Assembly: GCF_014196835.1 (NCBI RefSeq)
Contig: NZ_JACIEK010000021.1
Location: 1 to 49,094, forward strand
Direction of reading: 5' to 3'
DNA length: 49,094 bases
From: Aureimonas pseudogalii
Lineage (GTDB): Bacteria; Pseudomonadota; Alphaproteobacteria; Rhizobiales; Rhizobiaceae
The position numbers were made by a program, and so were the translations under genes. Shown here in pieces: positions 1 through 8,381 of this stretch. Position 1 is the first letter of the stretch; every line of letters starts with the position of its first letter. Below the pieces are notes generated by a model. The model made no database searches. It was not told where the DNA came from and saw only the letters and a list, made by a program, of their open reading frames with translations.

Positions 1-2
1 TG

Positions 3-365
3 AGTCAGTGCGGCGCGTTTCACAACGGCCACCGCGCCGTCGATGATTGCCATGCCCTCCTCGAGGTTCTTTCGCATCCGGCGCGAACGCAGGCAACGGC
101 AGCCTTTCAGCAGTTGCTGGCGTCCTCGCTGCAGACGCGTTTGCGCATCCACGCCATCGGCTCGCCCTTCCACGCCAAGGATGCCCTGAAGGCGCGTGGG
201 TATCGCTGGAGTGACGGCATGGGCGGCAAGCAGAAATGCTGGTGGCGTGAGGTCGCTGAGGACGCCTACGACGACGAGGTCTGCTTCCTGGAAGAGGAAA
301 TCTATGGCGGCAGCATGAACGCCTATGTGGAGAGCCTGACAGCCTGCGAGCGGTTCAAGGCTTAA
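3..365 (+). CDS. DnaQ-like 3'-5' exonuclease, C-terminal part (5' end outside window)
   Basis: The reading frame is open from base 3, so the gene begins upstream of the window. The visible 120 residues start with a segment containing GHRAVDDCHALLEVL, which fits the third exonuclease motif (H-x4-D) of the DEDDh family found in DnaQ and epsilon-type proofreading exonucleases. A C-terminal portion with HAKDALKARGYRW and a Trp-rich stretch follows, as in stand-alone alphaproteobacterial DnaQ-like proteins. The predicted role is 3'-5' DNA or RNA exonuclease; the first two catalytic motifs are not visible. The gene ends at a TAA about 150 bp before a transposase remnant. Confidence 0.65.
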   Translation, partial: SQCGAFHNGHRAVDDCHALLEVLSHPARTQATAAFQQLLASSLQTRLRIHAIGSPFHAKDALKARGYRWSDGMGGKQKCWWREVAEDAYDDEVCFLEEEIYGGSMNAYVESLTACERFKA

Positions 366-520
366 GCATTACAGTTGCGTTTTTCTTTCGATGTGGGCTT
401 GTCGAGCTGCTGCTTGATAGGCTCGTCGCCAGAGGCACCATGCGATGACATCGGCAGGCTGGATGCGTCTTCGCGCCAGACGTGAAGCGATACGGCGGAT
501 CTCCTGCACCGACCAGCGGA

Positions 521-1259
521 TTAGCGGCGGGCCATAACCTTGCTGGCGAGCCCCCTTTTTATCGGATCGGCCCCGTTGGCTTTCTGGCGGATAGCGGCGA
601 GCATGGCGAAGGCCAGCATGACGAGCGAGACGTGTCGGTGCCAGCCATGCCAGGAACGCGTTTCGTTGTGGTCAAGATCGAGCTCGTTCTTGGCGGTCTC
701 GAAGCTGTCCTCGATCGTCCATCGGTGCCCCTCGATCCGGACCAGCGTTTCCATCGGCGTACGGGCGGGACACCAAGTGGTGAAGAAGGCAAGCTCTCCG
801 TCCGCGAGGTGGCGCCGGATCAAGAGGCCACGCGTTCAGAGACCGGGGGGCGTTCGTCACCTTCGTCCCCATTGAGGTCGGCCAGTTTCAGATAGGCCCA
901 GTCATGAAGCCGCTCGCCCTTCGTGCCCGTACCGGCCGACAAGCGGCGTCATGCGGCGGGACTGAGATCCTTGGCGATCTCGGGTGCTCGACGACATAAT
1001 CCTGCTCGATGTCGCGCAAGGCATCGGCGTCCCAGCAACCGCGCCCGAGGACCGCCTGTTGTCGCCACGGCCTACGGTCGCCGGCAGCCTCCGCTCGCAT
1101 CCAGCCGGTCTTGCGTCGCTCCTCGACTAGCAGCCCGTCCAGGAACTGCCCCGCTGATACCGCCACGCGCTCCTGACGAAACAGCGGTCGCATCCGCCCC
1201 TTTGCTTCTCGCAACGACGACGCCCAGAGCTCCAGCGTCTCTTCGATCGATGCCACCAA
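521..1259 (-). pseudogene. IS701-family transposase remnant
   Basis: Two pieces of one transposase lie in order on the minus strand. The N-terminal piece (about 1259-960) reads IEETLELWASSLREAKGRMR and RRKTGWMRAEAAGDRRPWRQ, typical of the start of IS701-type DDE transposases. The C-terminal piece (about 823-521) has GHRWTIEDSFETAKNELDLD and ETRSWHGWHRHVSLVMLAFA, typical of their end. A third short stretch in another frame near 840-925 (GTKGERLHDWAYL) also belongs to the family. About 740 bp remain where a full gene is roughly 1.3 kb, so the catalytic middle is deleted and the frame is broken at least twice. It cannot encode an active enzyme. Confidence 0.85.
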
Positions 1260-1366
1260 TCACCATGACCTCCTCCTCATGGCTCACCATCGATTCAGAA
1301 CTCAACCGACTATGCAACTGCAATGTTAGTTGGCGGCAAGGTTGGATGCCATACCGTCTCGGTCCG

Positions 1367-2131
1367 CTAGACCTCACTCCGAGATCCGTCACTGGGCAGC
1401 TTGGAACGCGTGGCGCGCGTGTAGGCATTGAGAATCAGTCGTTCCGCGCGGTTGAGATAGGCCTCCAGCATCTTGCTCGCGCCGGCCGGGTCGCCGGATT
1501 CGAGCCGCGCCACGATCGCGAGGTTCTCGTTGATGAAAGGGCCATGGAGGAATTCTGGGTCCGGCAGCAGTCCGAAGACCAGACGCAATTCCAAGGCGAT
1601 CTGCGCGTAGAAGGACGACAGGCGAGGGCTGTCGGCGAGATCCACGATGGCGGCATGGAAGGCGATGTCGGCGCTGCCGACGCCCAGCCAGTTTTCGGCA
1701 TCCCGGCAGCGGAGGGCGTCCACGACCGCAGCCCGCATGGCCTTCGTACCGGGATGGCGCGGCTGAGCCTGCGCCAGGGTGGAGCACTCCAAAAAGCGGC
1801 GCAGCTTGTAGAGATCGATGATCGCCTCGACGCCCGGCGTCGATACGAAGACGCCGCGATGGACCTCGTGGCGCAAAAGGCCCTCCCCGGCCAGGATGCG
1901 GAAGACCTCGCGCAGCGTGTTGCGTGAAACCTCCAACTCATCGCTGAGCGCCTGTTCTGACAGATGGCTCCCCGGCTTCAGGACACCCGAAACCACACGC
2001 TCGCGAAGCCGGGCGGCCACGGTTTCGGCGAGCGAGCGCAAAGGGTCCGTCGATCCCCCTGCGGGGCGATCGACAATGTCCACAAGTTCGGGCGTCGCGC
2101 TCGCCCTGCGGTTCGATCGATCCGCCGTCAC
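1367..2131 (-). CDS. GntR-family regulator, FadR/FCD subfamily
   Basis: The protein has about 254 residues. An N-terminal winged helix ([15 protein letters not shown], then [20 protein letters not shown] and [15 protein letters not shown]) is followed by an all-helical FCD ligand-binding domain. I chose the GTG at 2131 because a GGAGGA ribosome site lies 5 nt upstream and the length then fits the family; the frame stays open a further 48 codons upstream without resemblance to the family. It is transcribed divergently from pxpA, and the intergenic region carries a perfect FCD-type operator at 2265-2275. It is probably the ligand-responsive regulator of the 5-oxoproline/peptide operon; the ligand is unknown. 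Confidence 0.88.
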   Translation of the reverse strand: MTADRSNRRASATPELVDIVDRPAGGSTDPLRSLAETVAARLRERVVSGVLKPGSHLSEQALSDELEVSRNTLREVFRILAGEGLLRHEVHRGVFVSTPGVEAIIDLYKLRRFLECSTLAQAQPRHPGTKAMRAAVVDALRCRDAENWLGVGSADIAFHAAIVDLADSPRLSSFYAQIALELRLVFGLLPDPEFLHGPFINENLAIVARLESGDPAGASKMLEAYLNRAERLILNAYTRATRSKLPSDGSRSEV

Positions 2132-2264
2132 ACCATTCCTCCATCCTCGACCCGCCGTCAGCCGGCCTCCCCGATCTCCTCTGCCATTGGCTGCAGGATC
2201 GACGGCAAGGATCACGAACCAACCGTCCTTGCTCGTCTTCCGGTCGATGTCAACGCAAGCAGGA

Positions 2265-2275
2265 TTGTTCAACAA
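2265..2275. promoter_or_regulatory. Candidate GntR/FCD operator
   Basis: TTGTTCAACAA is a perfect inverted repeat (5-bp arms around a central C) and matches the TNGTNNNACNA consensus known for FadR/FCD-type GntR regulators. It lies between the divergent GntR gene and pxpA, 60 bp before the pxpA start, where it could control both directions. Assignment to this regulator is inferred from position and consensus. Confidence 0.6.
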
Positions 2276-2334
2276 GCTGGACAGAGTTGTTCTCCGTCGC
2301 TAGCCTCGCCGGTGAACGTGGAGCGGGTAGGCGA

Positions 2335-3102
2335 ATGCAAGCCATCGACCTCAACAGCGATCTCGGCGAAAGCTTCGGCGCCTGGACCATTGGCGACGAC
2401 GCGGCGATGCTCGACATCGTCACCAGCGCCAACGTCGCCTGCGGCTTCCATGCGGGCGATCCCGCCGGCATCCTCGAGACCCTGCGAACGGCTAAGACGC
2501 GCGGCGTCGCGGTGGGGGCTCATGTCGGATACCGCGATCTCGCCGGCTTCGGCCGGCGCAACATGGACCTGTCGAGCCAGGAACTCGTCGGCGACGTGAT
2601 CTACCAGATCGGCGCTCTGCAGGGACTGGCGACGGCTGCCGGCACTCGCGTCACCTACGTCAAGCCGCATGGCGCGCTCTACAACACGATCGCGACCGAC
2701 CCGCGTCAGGCCGGGGACGTGATCGCCGCCATCCGGGCGGTGGACCCGGCGCTGGCGCTGATGGCGCTGGCCGGTTCGCCCCTGGTGGCGCAGGCCCGGG
2801 CCGCCGGCCTCGCCGTCGCCGCAGAGGCCTTCGCCGATCGCGCCTATACCTCGGACGGCCATCTCGTCTCCCGGCGGCAGGCGGGTGCGGTTCTCCACGA
2901 CCCGGACCTCGTGGCTGAGCGCATGGTGCGCTGGATGCGGGATGGCACGATCGAGACGATCGACGGAACGCCGGCGCGCGTCGAGGCGCAGTCGATCTGC
3001 GTCCATGGCGACACGCCGGGCGCCGTGTCGATGGCGCGCCGGGTGCGCGCCCGGCTCGAAGAGTCCGGCTTCGCCGTCCGATCCTTTTCGTCCGAAGCCT
3101 GA
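2335..3102 (+). CDS. pxpA: 5-oxoprolinase subunit PxpA (LamB/YcsF family)
   Basis: The 255-residue protein begins [15 protein letters not shown], the hallmark N-terminus of LamB/YcsF proteins, followed by [27 protein letters not shown] and [10 protein letters not shown], all conserved in PxpA. I placed the start at the ATG at 2335, which gives the usual family length and has a GGAGCGG upstream. PxpA works with PxpB and PxpC in ATP-dependent opening of 5-oxoproline (pyroglutamate) to glutamate. It is the first gene of a long plus-strand operon, with the fused pxpB-pxpC gene 6 bp downstream. The exact lactam substrate in this organism is not certain. Confidence 0.9.
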   Translation: MQAIDLNSDLGESFGAWTIGDDAAMLDIVTSANVACGFHAGDPAGILETLRTAKTRGVAVGAHVGYRDLAGFGRRNMDLSSQELVGDVIYQIGALQGLATAAGTRVTYVKPHGALYNTIATDPRQAGDVIAAIRAVDPALALMALAGSPLVAQARAAGLAVAAEAFADRAYTSDGHLVSRRQAGAVLHDPDLVAERMVRWMRDGTIETIDGTPARVEAQSICVHGDTPGAVSMARRVRARLEESGFAVRSFSSEA

Positions 3103-3108
3103 ACGGCG

Positions 3109-4737
3109 GTGCGATCTGCCCTCCCCGACACGCCTGGCGAAACCGCTCTACGCCTCTTGCCGATGGGACGCGGCGGGCTGCTCGTGGAACTGGCGGATCT
3201 CGACGAGACGCTCGCCCTGTTCGATGCCCTGACGCGCGATCCCGTTGCGGGCGTCCGGGAGATCATCCCGGCGGCCCGCACGCTTCTCGTCACGTTCGAT
3301 CCCTTCGCTCTCTCACAGAACGCGCTGACGGAAGCGCTCGGTGGCCGCATCGGCCAGCGCCCAAACGCCGCCGCAGGGCCTCTTGTCGAGATTCCCGTTG
3401 TCTACGACGGAGAGGATCTCGGCAAGGTAGCGGATCTGCTGGGCCTTGGCGTGGAAGAGGTCGTGCATCGACACGAGGCGGCCGACTACGTCGTGGCGTT
3501 CACCGGCTTCGCACCGGGTTTCGCCTATCTCGCCGGCGGCGATCCGCGCCTGAACGTGGCGCGCCGAGTCTCGCCCCGAACGCAGGTTCCCGCGGGCGCG
3601 GTGGGGCTCGCTGGAGAGTTCAGCGGCATCTATCCCAAGACAAGCCCAGGCGGCTGGCAGCTGATCGGTAGGACGACGCTCGTCCTGTTCGATATCGAGC
3701 GCCACCCAGCATCCCTGCTCCAGCCCGGCCATCGCGTCCGGTTCCGTAGCATCGCAGGGGACAAGCCTTACGAGATGGCGACACCCCGACCGGTCGATGC
3801 GGTCGCACCTGTGGATGCGCCGAACGCGCTCGAAATTCTGACACTCGCCACGCCCGTCCTTTTCCAGGATCTCGGCCGACCGGGACTTTCCGACCAGGGC
3901 ATCGGGCGATCGGGAGCCGCCGACCGGGCGAGTTGCCGTGCCGCCAACCGTCTCGTCGGCAATCCCGTCGAGACCGCGGTGCTGGAGATCACGCTCGGGG
4001 GCTTCGGCTTTCGCATGCACGGGCGCGGCGTCATGGGCCTTGCGGGGGCGCCGATGCCGATCTCGGTCGTCGGCGCGAACGGTCTCCGGCTCGAGGCCGT
4101 CGCCGAGACGCCGCTCGCGCTCGACGATGGTGACGTCGTGTCGCTCGGCTTTCCCGAGACCGGCATGCGCTCCTACCTCGCCCTGCGCGGTGGTTTCGGC
4201 GTGACGCCGGTCCTCGGCAGCGCGTCGGCCGATACGCTGGCGCAGATCGGCCCGGCTGCCCTGCGACCGGGCGACGTCGTTCCCATCCTGTCGCGAACGG
4301 GAGGCGCGGCGGTGGCGCTCGATCGACGCCCGGTCTCGGCCCTGCCGCGAGCGGGAGACGTCGTGGTCCTCGACGTCGCCATGGGGCCGCGCACCGACTG
4401 GTTCACCGAGGAGGCGGTCCGCCAATTCCTCGGCCAAGCCTGGGCCGTCACACCTCAGTCGAGCCGGATCGGCATCCGCCTGGACGGCACGCCCCTCGCC
4501 CGCCGGATCGCCGCCGAACTGCCGAGCGAGGCCACCGTCCACGGCGCGATCCAGGTGCCCCCGAGCGGCCTTCCGGTCCTGTTCCTGGCCGACCATCCTC
4601 TGACCGGGGGCTACCCGGTCATCGCAGGCGTCGCCGACCACCATCTCGATCTGGCGGCCCAGATCCCCATCGGGGCGCGGATCCGCTTCCAGGCGATCCA
4701 GCCCTTCGAGCCCCGTCTCTCGCGAAGGATGATGTGA
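3109..4737 (+). CDS. Fused PxpB-PxpC (AHS1-AHS2) 5-oxoprolinase/carboxyltransferase subunit
   Basis: This 542-residue protein joins two domains that are usually separate. Residues about 10-215 are AHS1/KipI-like (PxpB), with GFAPGFAYLAGGD, SPRTQVPAGAVGLAG and YPKTSPGGWQLIGRT. Residues about 225-535 are AHS2/KipA-like (PxpC), with LFQDLGRPGLSDQGIGRSGA and LALRGGFGVTPVLGSAS. The same AHS1-AHS2 pair forms the carboxyltransferase part of urea carboxylase. The start is the GTG at 3109, 6 bp after pxpA; the stop overlaps the next start (TGATG), implying coupled translation. It may act as PxpBC in 5-oxoproline hydrolysis or as the carboxyltransferase partner of the biotin protein downstream. Confidence 0.88.
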   Translation: MRSALPDTPGETALRLLPMGRGGLLVELADLDETLALFDALTRDPVAGVREIIPAARTLLVTFDPFALSQNALTEALGGRIGQRPNAAAGPLVEIPVVYDGEDLGKVADLLGLGVEEVVHRHEAADYVVAFTGFAPGFAYLAGGDPRLNVARRVSPRTQVPAGAVGLAGEFSGIYPKTSPGGWQLIGRTTLVLFDIERHPASLLQPGHRVRFRSIAGDKPYEMATPRPVDAVAPVDAPNALEILTLATPVLFQDLGRPGLSDQGIGRSGAADRASCRAANRLVGNPVETAVLEITLGGFGFRMHGRGVMGLAGAPMPISVVGANGLRLEAVAETPLALDDGDVVSLGFPETGMRSYLALRGGFGVTPVLGSASADTLAQIGPAALRPGDVVPILSRTGGAAVALDRRPVSALPRAGDVVVLDVAMGPRTDWFTEEAVRQFLGQAWAVTPQSSRIGIRLDGTPLARRIAAELPSEATVHGAIQVPPSGLPVLFLADHPLTGGYPVIAGVADHHLDLAAQIPIGARIRFQAIQPFEPRLSRRMM

Positions 4738-6506
4738 TGAAGACCGTCCTGATCGCCAACCGCGGCGAGATCGCGGTGCGGATCATCCGGGCCTGCCGGG
4801 ACTACGGGCTCGCCTCCGTCGCTGTCTACGCCGATGCCGATGCCGATGCGCTCTTCGTGTCCATGGCCGACGCGGCGCATGCGCTGAACGGCGTGAGCGC
4901 GGCGGACACCTATCTCGACATCGAGAAGCTGATCGCCGCCGCGCGACGCAGCGGCGCGGATGCGGTGCATCCGGGCTACGGCTTCCTGTCGGAGCGTGCG
5001 GACTTCGCGAGGGCGGTGATCGCAGCAGGCCTCGTCTGGATCGGCCCCGGCCCGGACGTCATCGAGGCGCTCGGCGACAAGCTCGAGGCGCGGCGCATCG
5101 CCCGCAAGGTCGGCGCGCCGCTCGTCGCCGGCAGCGACGGCGCGATCTCGAGCGCCGCCGAAGCGCTCGCCTTCGCACGGACCTTCGGTCTGCCGATCGC
5201 CATCAAGGCCGCGCATGGCGGCGGCGGGCGTGGCCTCAAGATCGCCCGCAGGCTCGACGAGGTCGAGGATCAGTTCTCGTCCGCCACCCGCGAGGCGCAG
5301 GCCGCCTTCGGCCGGGGCGAATGCTTCGTCGAGCAGTTCCTCGACCGTCCGCGCCACGTCGAGGCACAGATCCTCGCCGACCGCTTCGGCCAAGTCGTGG
5401 TGGTGGGAACCCGCGACTGCTCGCTGCAGCGGCGCAACCAGAAGCTCGTTGAGGAGGCGCCAGCCTCGGGTCTGACACCGGATCAGCGGCAGGCCATCCA
5501 CGAGGCGGCCCGCGCGATCTGCGCCGAGGTTGGCTATGTCGGCGCAGGCACGGTGGAATTTCTCGTGAGCGTCGACGGCGTCGTGTCCTTCCTCGAAGTG
5601 AACACACGGCTTCAGGTCGAGCATCCTGTGACGGAGGAGACCACCGGGCTCGATCTCGTCGTGGAACAGTTCCGCATCGCGGAGGGTCTGGCGCTCTCCA
5701 TCACGCAGACACCTGTGCCACGTGGCCATGCGATCGAGTTCCGCATCAACATGGAGGACGCGGCGCGCGGCTTCCTGCCGGCCGCGGGGGAGGTCACGCG
5801 GTTCGCCCCGCCGTCCGGGCCCGGCGTCCGGCTGGATTCGGGCATTGAAGGCCGTGCGATCGTCCCGCCGATGTTCGATTCGTTGGTTGCCAAGCTGATC
5901 GTCTGGGGGTCGACGCGAGGTCAGGCGATCGCCCGCGCCCGCCGCGCGCTGGGGGAATTCCACATCGAGGGCGTGCCCTCGGTCCTGCCGTTCCATCGCG
6001 CCGTTCTGGGCCATCCCGACTTCGCCGGCGACGAGATCCGCGTCCACACGCGATGGATCGAAACGGACTTCGCGGAAACGCTGGAAGCCGCCGCCCGCCC
6101 CGCGCCGGCGTCGGAAGGCTTGATGCGCGTTCATGTCGAGATCGACGGCAAGCGCGTCGAGATCGGGATTCCCGACGCCCTTCTCCAGCGTCTTGGCCAG
6201 GCATCGGCGCAAACGCGCGCTGTGCCCCCGCAGGAGGAGCCCGATCGAGGCGCCGTCCGCGTTCCCACGCCCGGCGTTCTCGCCCATTGGAAGGTCGAGG
6301 ACGGCGCCCTCGTGCGGGAAGGCGAGGTTCTGGCGATGATGGATGTCATGAAGATGGAGACGGCGGTCAGCGCCCCGATCGCCGGTGTCGTCCGGCGTCT
6401 TGCGGAAGCCGGATCGTCGCAGGCGGGTGGCGCGGTGATCGCGCGCATATCGCAGACGCACGCCCCTGCCGCGGAGGCAGGGACCGAAGTGGGAACGATG
6501 GCATGA
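4737..6506 (+). CDS. Biotin carboxylase with C-terminal biotin carrier domain
   Basis: The protein has 589 residues. The N-terminus MKTVLIANRGEIAVRIIRAC and HPGYGFLSER mark the biotin carboxylase N-domain; KAAHGGGGRG is the ATP-grasp Gly loop; EVNTRLQVEHPVTEETTGLD holds the catalytic ATP-grasp segment; a carboxylase C-domain follows. Residues about 515-580 are a biotinyl domain, with MDVMKMETAV and the expected biotin-accepting Lys539. It therefore ATP-dependently carboxylates its own biotin. The ATG at 4737 overlaps the previous stop. No classical carboxyltransferase gene is adjacent; the only candidate partner is the fused AHS1-AHS2 protein, which would give a split urea-carboxylase-like enzyme. 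Pyruvate or acetyl-CoA carboxylation seems less likely from context. Confidence 0.88.
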   Translation: MKTVLIANRGEIAVRIIRACRDYGLASVAVYADADADALFVSMADAAHALNGVSAADTYLDIEKLIAAARRSGADAVHPGYGFLSERADFARAVIAAGLVWIGPGPDVIEALGDKLEARRIARKVGAPLVAGSDGAISSAAEALAFARTFGLPIAIKAAHGGGGRGLKIARRLDEVEDQFSSATREAQAAFGRGECFVEQFLDRPRHVEAQILADRFGQVVVVGTRDCSLQRRNQKLVEEAPASGLTPDQRQAIHEAARAICAEVGYVGAGTVEFLVSVDGVVSFLEVNTRLQVEHPVTEETTGLDLVVEQFRIAEGLALSITQTPVPRGHAIEFRINMEDAARGFLPAAGEVTRFAPPSGPGVRLDSGIEGRAIVPPMFDSLVAKLIVWGSTRGQAIARARRALGEFHIEGVPSVLPFHRAVLGHPDFAGDEIRVHTRWIETDFAETLEAAARPAPASEGLMRVHVEIDGKRVEIGIPDALLQRLGQASAQTRAVPPQEEPDRGAVRVPTPGVLAHWKVEDGALVREGEVLAMMDVMKMETAVSAPIAGVVRRLAEAGSSQAGGAVIARISQTHAPAAEAGTEVGTMA

Positions 6507-8341
6507 CCGAGCGAGCGAACGCGGGCCGGCCGATCCTGACGGTCGAAAACCTCGGCGTCCGGTTCGGCACCTCGACCGTGGTCGACGATCTCTCCTTCAC
6601 GGTGCCCGCCGGCAAGACCGTCGCGGTGGTCGGCGAGTCCGGTTCGGGAAAGTCCGTCACCTCCATGTCCGTGATGCGGCTGGCCGACATGGCGGGAGCC
6701 AAGTTCCCCACGGGCCGCATCCTGTTCGATCGTCCATCGGGCGAGATCGACCTCCTGCAACAGTCGCAGAAGCAGATGCGCGGGCTTCGCGGCAAGGAGA
6801 TCGCCATGATCTTCCAGGAACCGATGACCTCGCTCAACCCGGTCTACACGATCGGCGACCAGATCGGCGAGGTGCTGACCCTGCATGAGGGCATGACGAA
6901 GAGCGCGGCGCTCACGGAGGGACGACGCCTTCTCGACATGGTGCGCCTGCCCGATTCCGCCGAACTCCTCGGGCGCTTCCCGCACCAGCTGTCCGGCGGC
7001 ATGCGCCAGCGCGTCATGATCGCCATGGCGCTCGCCTGCCGCCCCCGCCTTCTCATCGCCGACGAGCCGACCACGGCGCTCGACGTGACGATCCAGGCGC
7101 AGATCCTCACCATCATGCGGGATCTGCAGCGGGAACTCGGCATGGCGATGATCTTCATCACCCACGACATGGGCGTCGTCGCCGAGATGGCTGACGACGT
7201 CGTCGTGATGTGGAAGGGGAAGAAGGTCGAGGAGGGCCCGGTTCGCGAGATCTTCGCCGCGCCGCGCCATCCCTACACCTGCACGCTGCTGGCCGCCGTG
7301 CCGACGCTCGGTAGCATGACGGGCGAGGACCTGCCCAAGCGCATGCCGCTGACCGTTCTCCAGGACGGCGAACCGACGCTCATCGGCTCGGAGCGCATCC
7401 AGGACACGGCGCGATACGGCGACGCGCCGCTCTTGTCGGTCAAGGATCTGGTGGTTCGCTTCGACGTGAAGAAGACGTTCTGGGGCGGCGTCACGCACCG
7501 CGTCCACGCGGTGGAAGACGTGTCCTTCGACATCCATCCCGGCGAGACGCTGGCGCTGGTCGGAGAGTCGGGCTCGGGAAAGTCCACCATCGGCCGCGCC
7601 GTCCAGCAGTTGCAGGCGGCGACGTCGGGTCGGATTTCCTTCGCCGGCCGGCCGCTGAGCGCGATGAGTGCCGCCGAGCGTCACCGCCTGCGGCAGGACG
7701 TCCAATACATCTTCCAGGATCCGTTCGCCTCGCTCGACCCACGCAAGTCGGTTGGCTTCTCGATCGCCGAGCCGATCCGCACGCATGGGCTTCTTCATTC
7801 GAGCCGCGAGATCGAGACGCGCGTCCACGGCCTGCTCGAACGGGTCGGGCTCCTTCCCGAACACGCCAAACGCTACCCGCACGAGTTTTCCGGCGGCCAG
7901 CGCCAGCGCGTCTGCATCGCACGGGCGCTGGCCTGCGACCCCAAGCTGATCATCGCGGACGAAGCCCTGTCGGCGCTCGACGTGTCGATCCAGGCGCAGA
8001 TCATCAACCTATTCATGGACCTCCAGGCCGAGCGCGGCCTCGCCTACCTGTTCATCAGCCACGACATGGCCGTGGTCGAAAAGATGAGCCACCGTGTGGC
8101 GGTTCTCTATCTCGGCCAGATCATGGAACTCGGCAGCCGTCGTCAGGTCTTCGAGACGCCGGGGCACGCCTATACCCGCAAGCTCCTCTCCGCCGTTCCC
8201 GTCGCCGATCCCGCTCGGGCGCGCAGCTCGGCGATGATCGAAGGCGAGATCCCCAGTCCCGTGCGCGCCGTCGGCAACGAGCCGGCAATCCTGGCGCGCC
8301 GTGAAATCACGCCGGGGCACTTCGTGGCGCAAGGCGCCTGA
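6503..8341 (+). CDS. Dipeptide/oligopeptide ABC importer ATPase, two fused domains (DppD-DppF type)
   Basis: The 612-residue protein contains two complete ATPase domains. Walker A GESGSGKS occurs at residues 44-51 and 354-361. The signatures are LSGGMRQRV and FSGGQRQRV, and each is followed by a Walker B (LLIADEPTTALD, LIIADEALSALD) and an H-loop (ITHDM, ISHDM). The C-terminal parts carry the oligopeptide-transporter extension (RHPYTCTLLAAVPTL, HAYTRKLLSAVPVADP). This is DppD plus DppF in one chain. The start overlaps the previous stop by 4 nt (ATGA), placing it in the pxp operon. It energises peptide import through the permeases at 10020-11786. Confidence 0.92.
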   Translation: MTERANAGRPILTVENLGVRFGTSTVVDDLSFTVPAGKTVAVVGESGSGKSVTSMSVMRLADMAGAKFPTGRILFDRPSGEIDLLQQSQKQMRGLRGKEIAMIFQEPMTSLNPVYTIGDQIGEVLTLHEGMTKSAALTEGRRLLDMVRLPDSAELLGRFPHQLSGGMRQRVMIAMALACRPRLLIADEPTTALDVTIQAQILTIMRDLQRELGMAMIFITHDMGVVAEMADDVVVMWKGKKVEEGPVREIFAAPRHPYTCTLLAAVPTLGSMTGEDLPKRMPLTVLQDGEPTLIGSERIQDTARYGDAPLLSVKDLVVRFDVKKTFWGGVTHRVHAVEDVSFDIHPGETLALVGESGSGKSTIGRAVQQLQAATSGRISFAGRPLSAMSAAERHRLRQDVQYIFQDPFASLDPRKSVGFSIAEPIRTHGLLHSSREIETRVHGLLERVGLLPEHAKRYPHEFSGGQRQRVCIARALACDPKLIIADEALSALDVSIQAQIINLFMDLQAERGLAYLFISHDMAVVEKMSHRVAVLYLGQIMELGSRRQVFETPGHAYTRKLLSAVPVADPARARSSAMIEGEIPSPVRAVGNEPAILARREITPGHFVAQGA

Positions 8342-8381
8342 CACGATCCACCGAACCAACCTCAAGAGGGAACACGCAGTG

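Noticed and set aside
4737-6506. Annotating the biotin protein as acetyl-CoA or pyruvate carboxylase subunit
   Set aside because: No matching carboxyltransferase gene is nearby; the operon context favours the AHS1-AHS2 partner.
4611-7882. Very long minus-strand open frames opposite the biotin carboxylase and ABC ATPase genes
   Set aside because: They are mirror frames caused by high GC in third codon positions; they lack family motifs, while the plus strand has clear domains.
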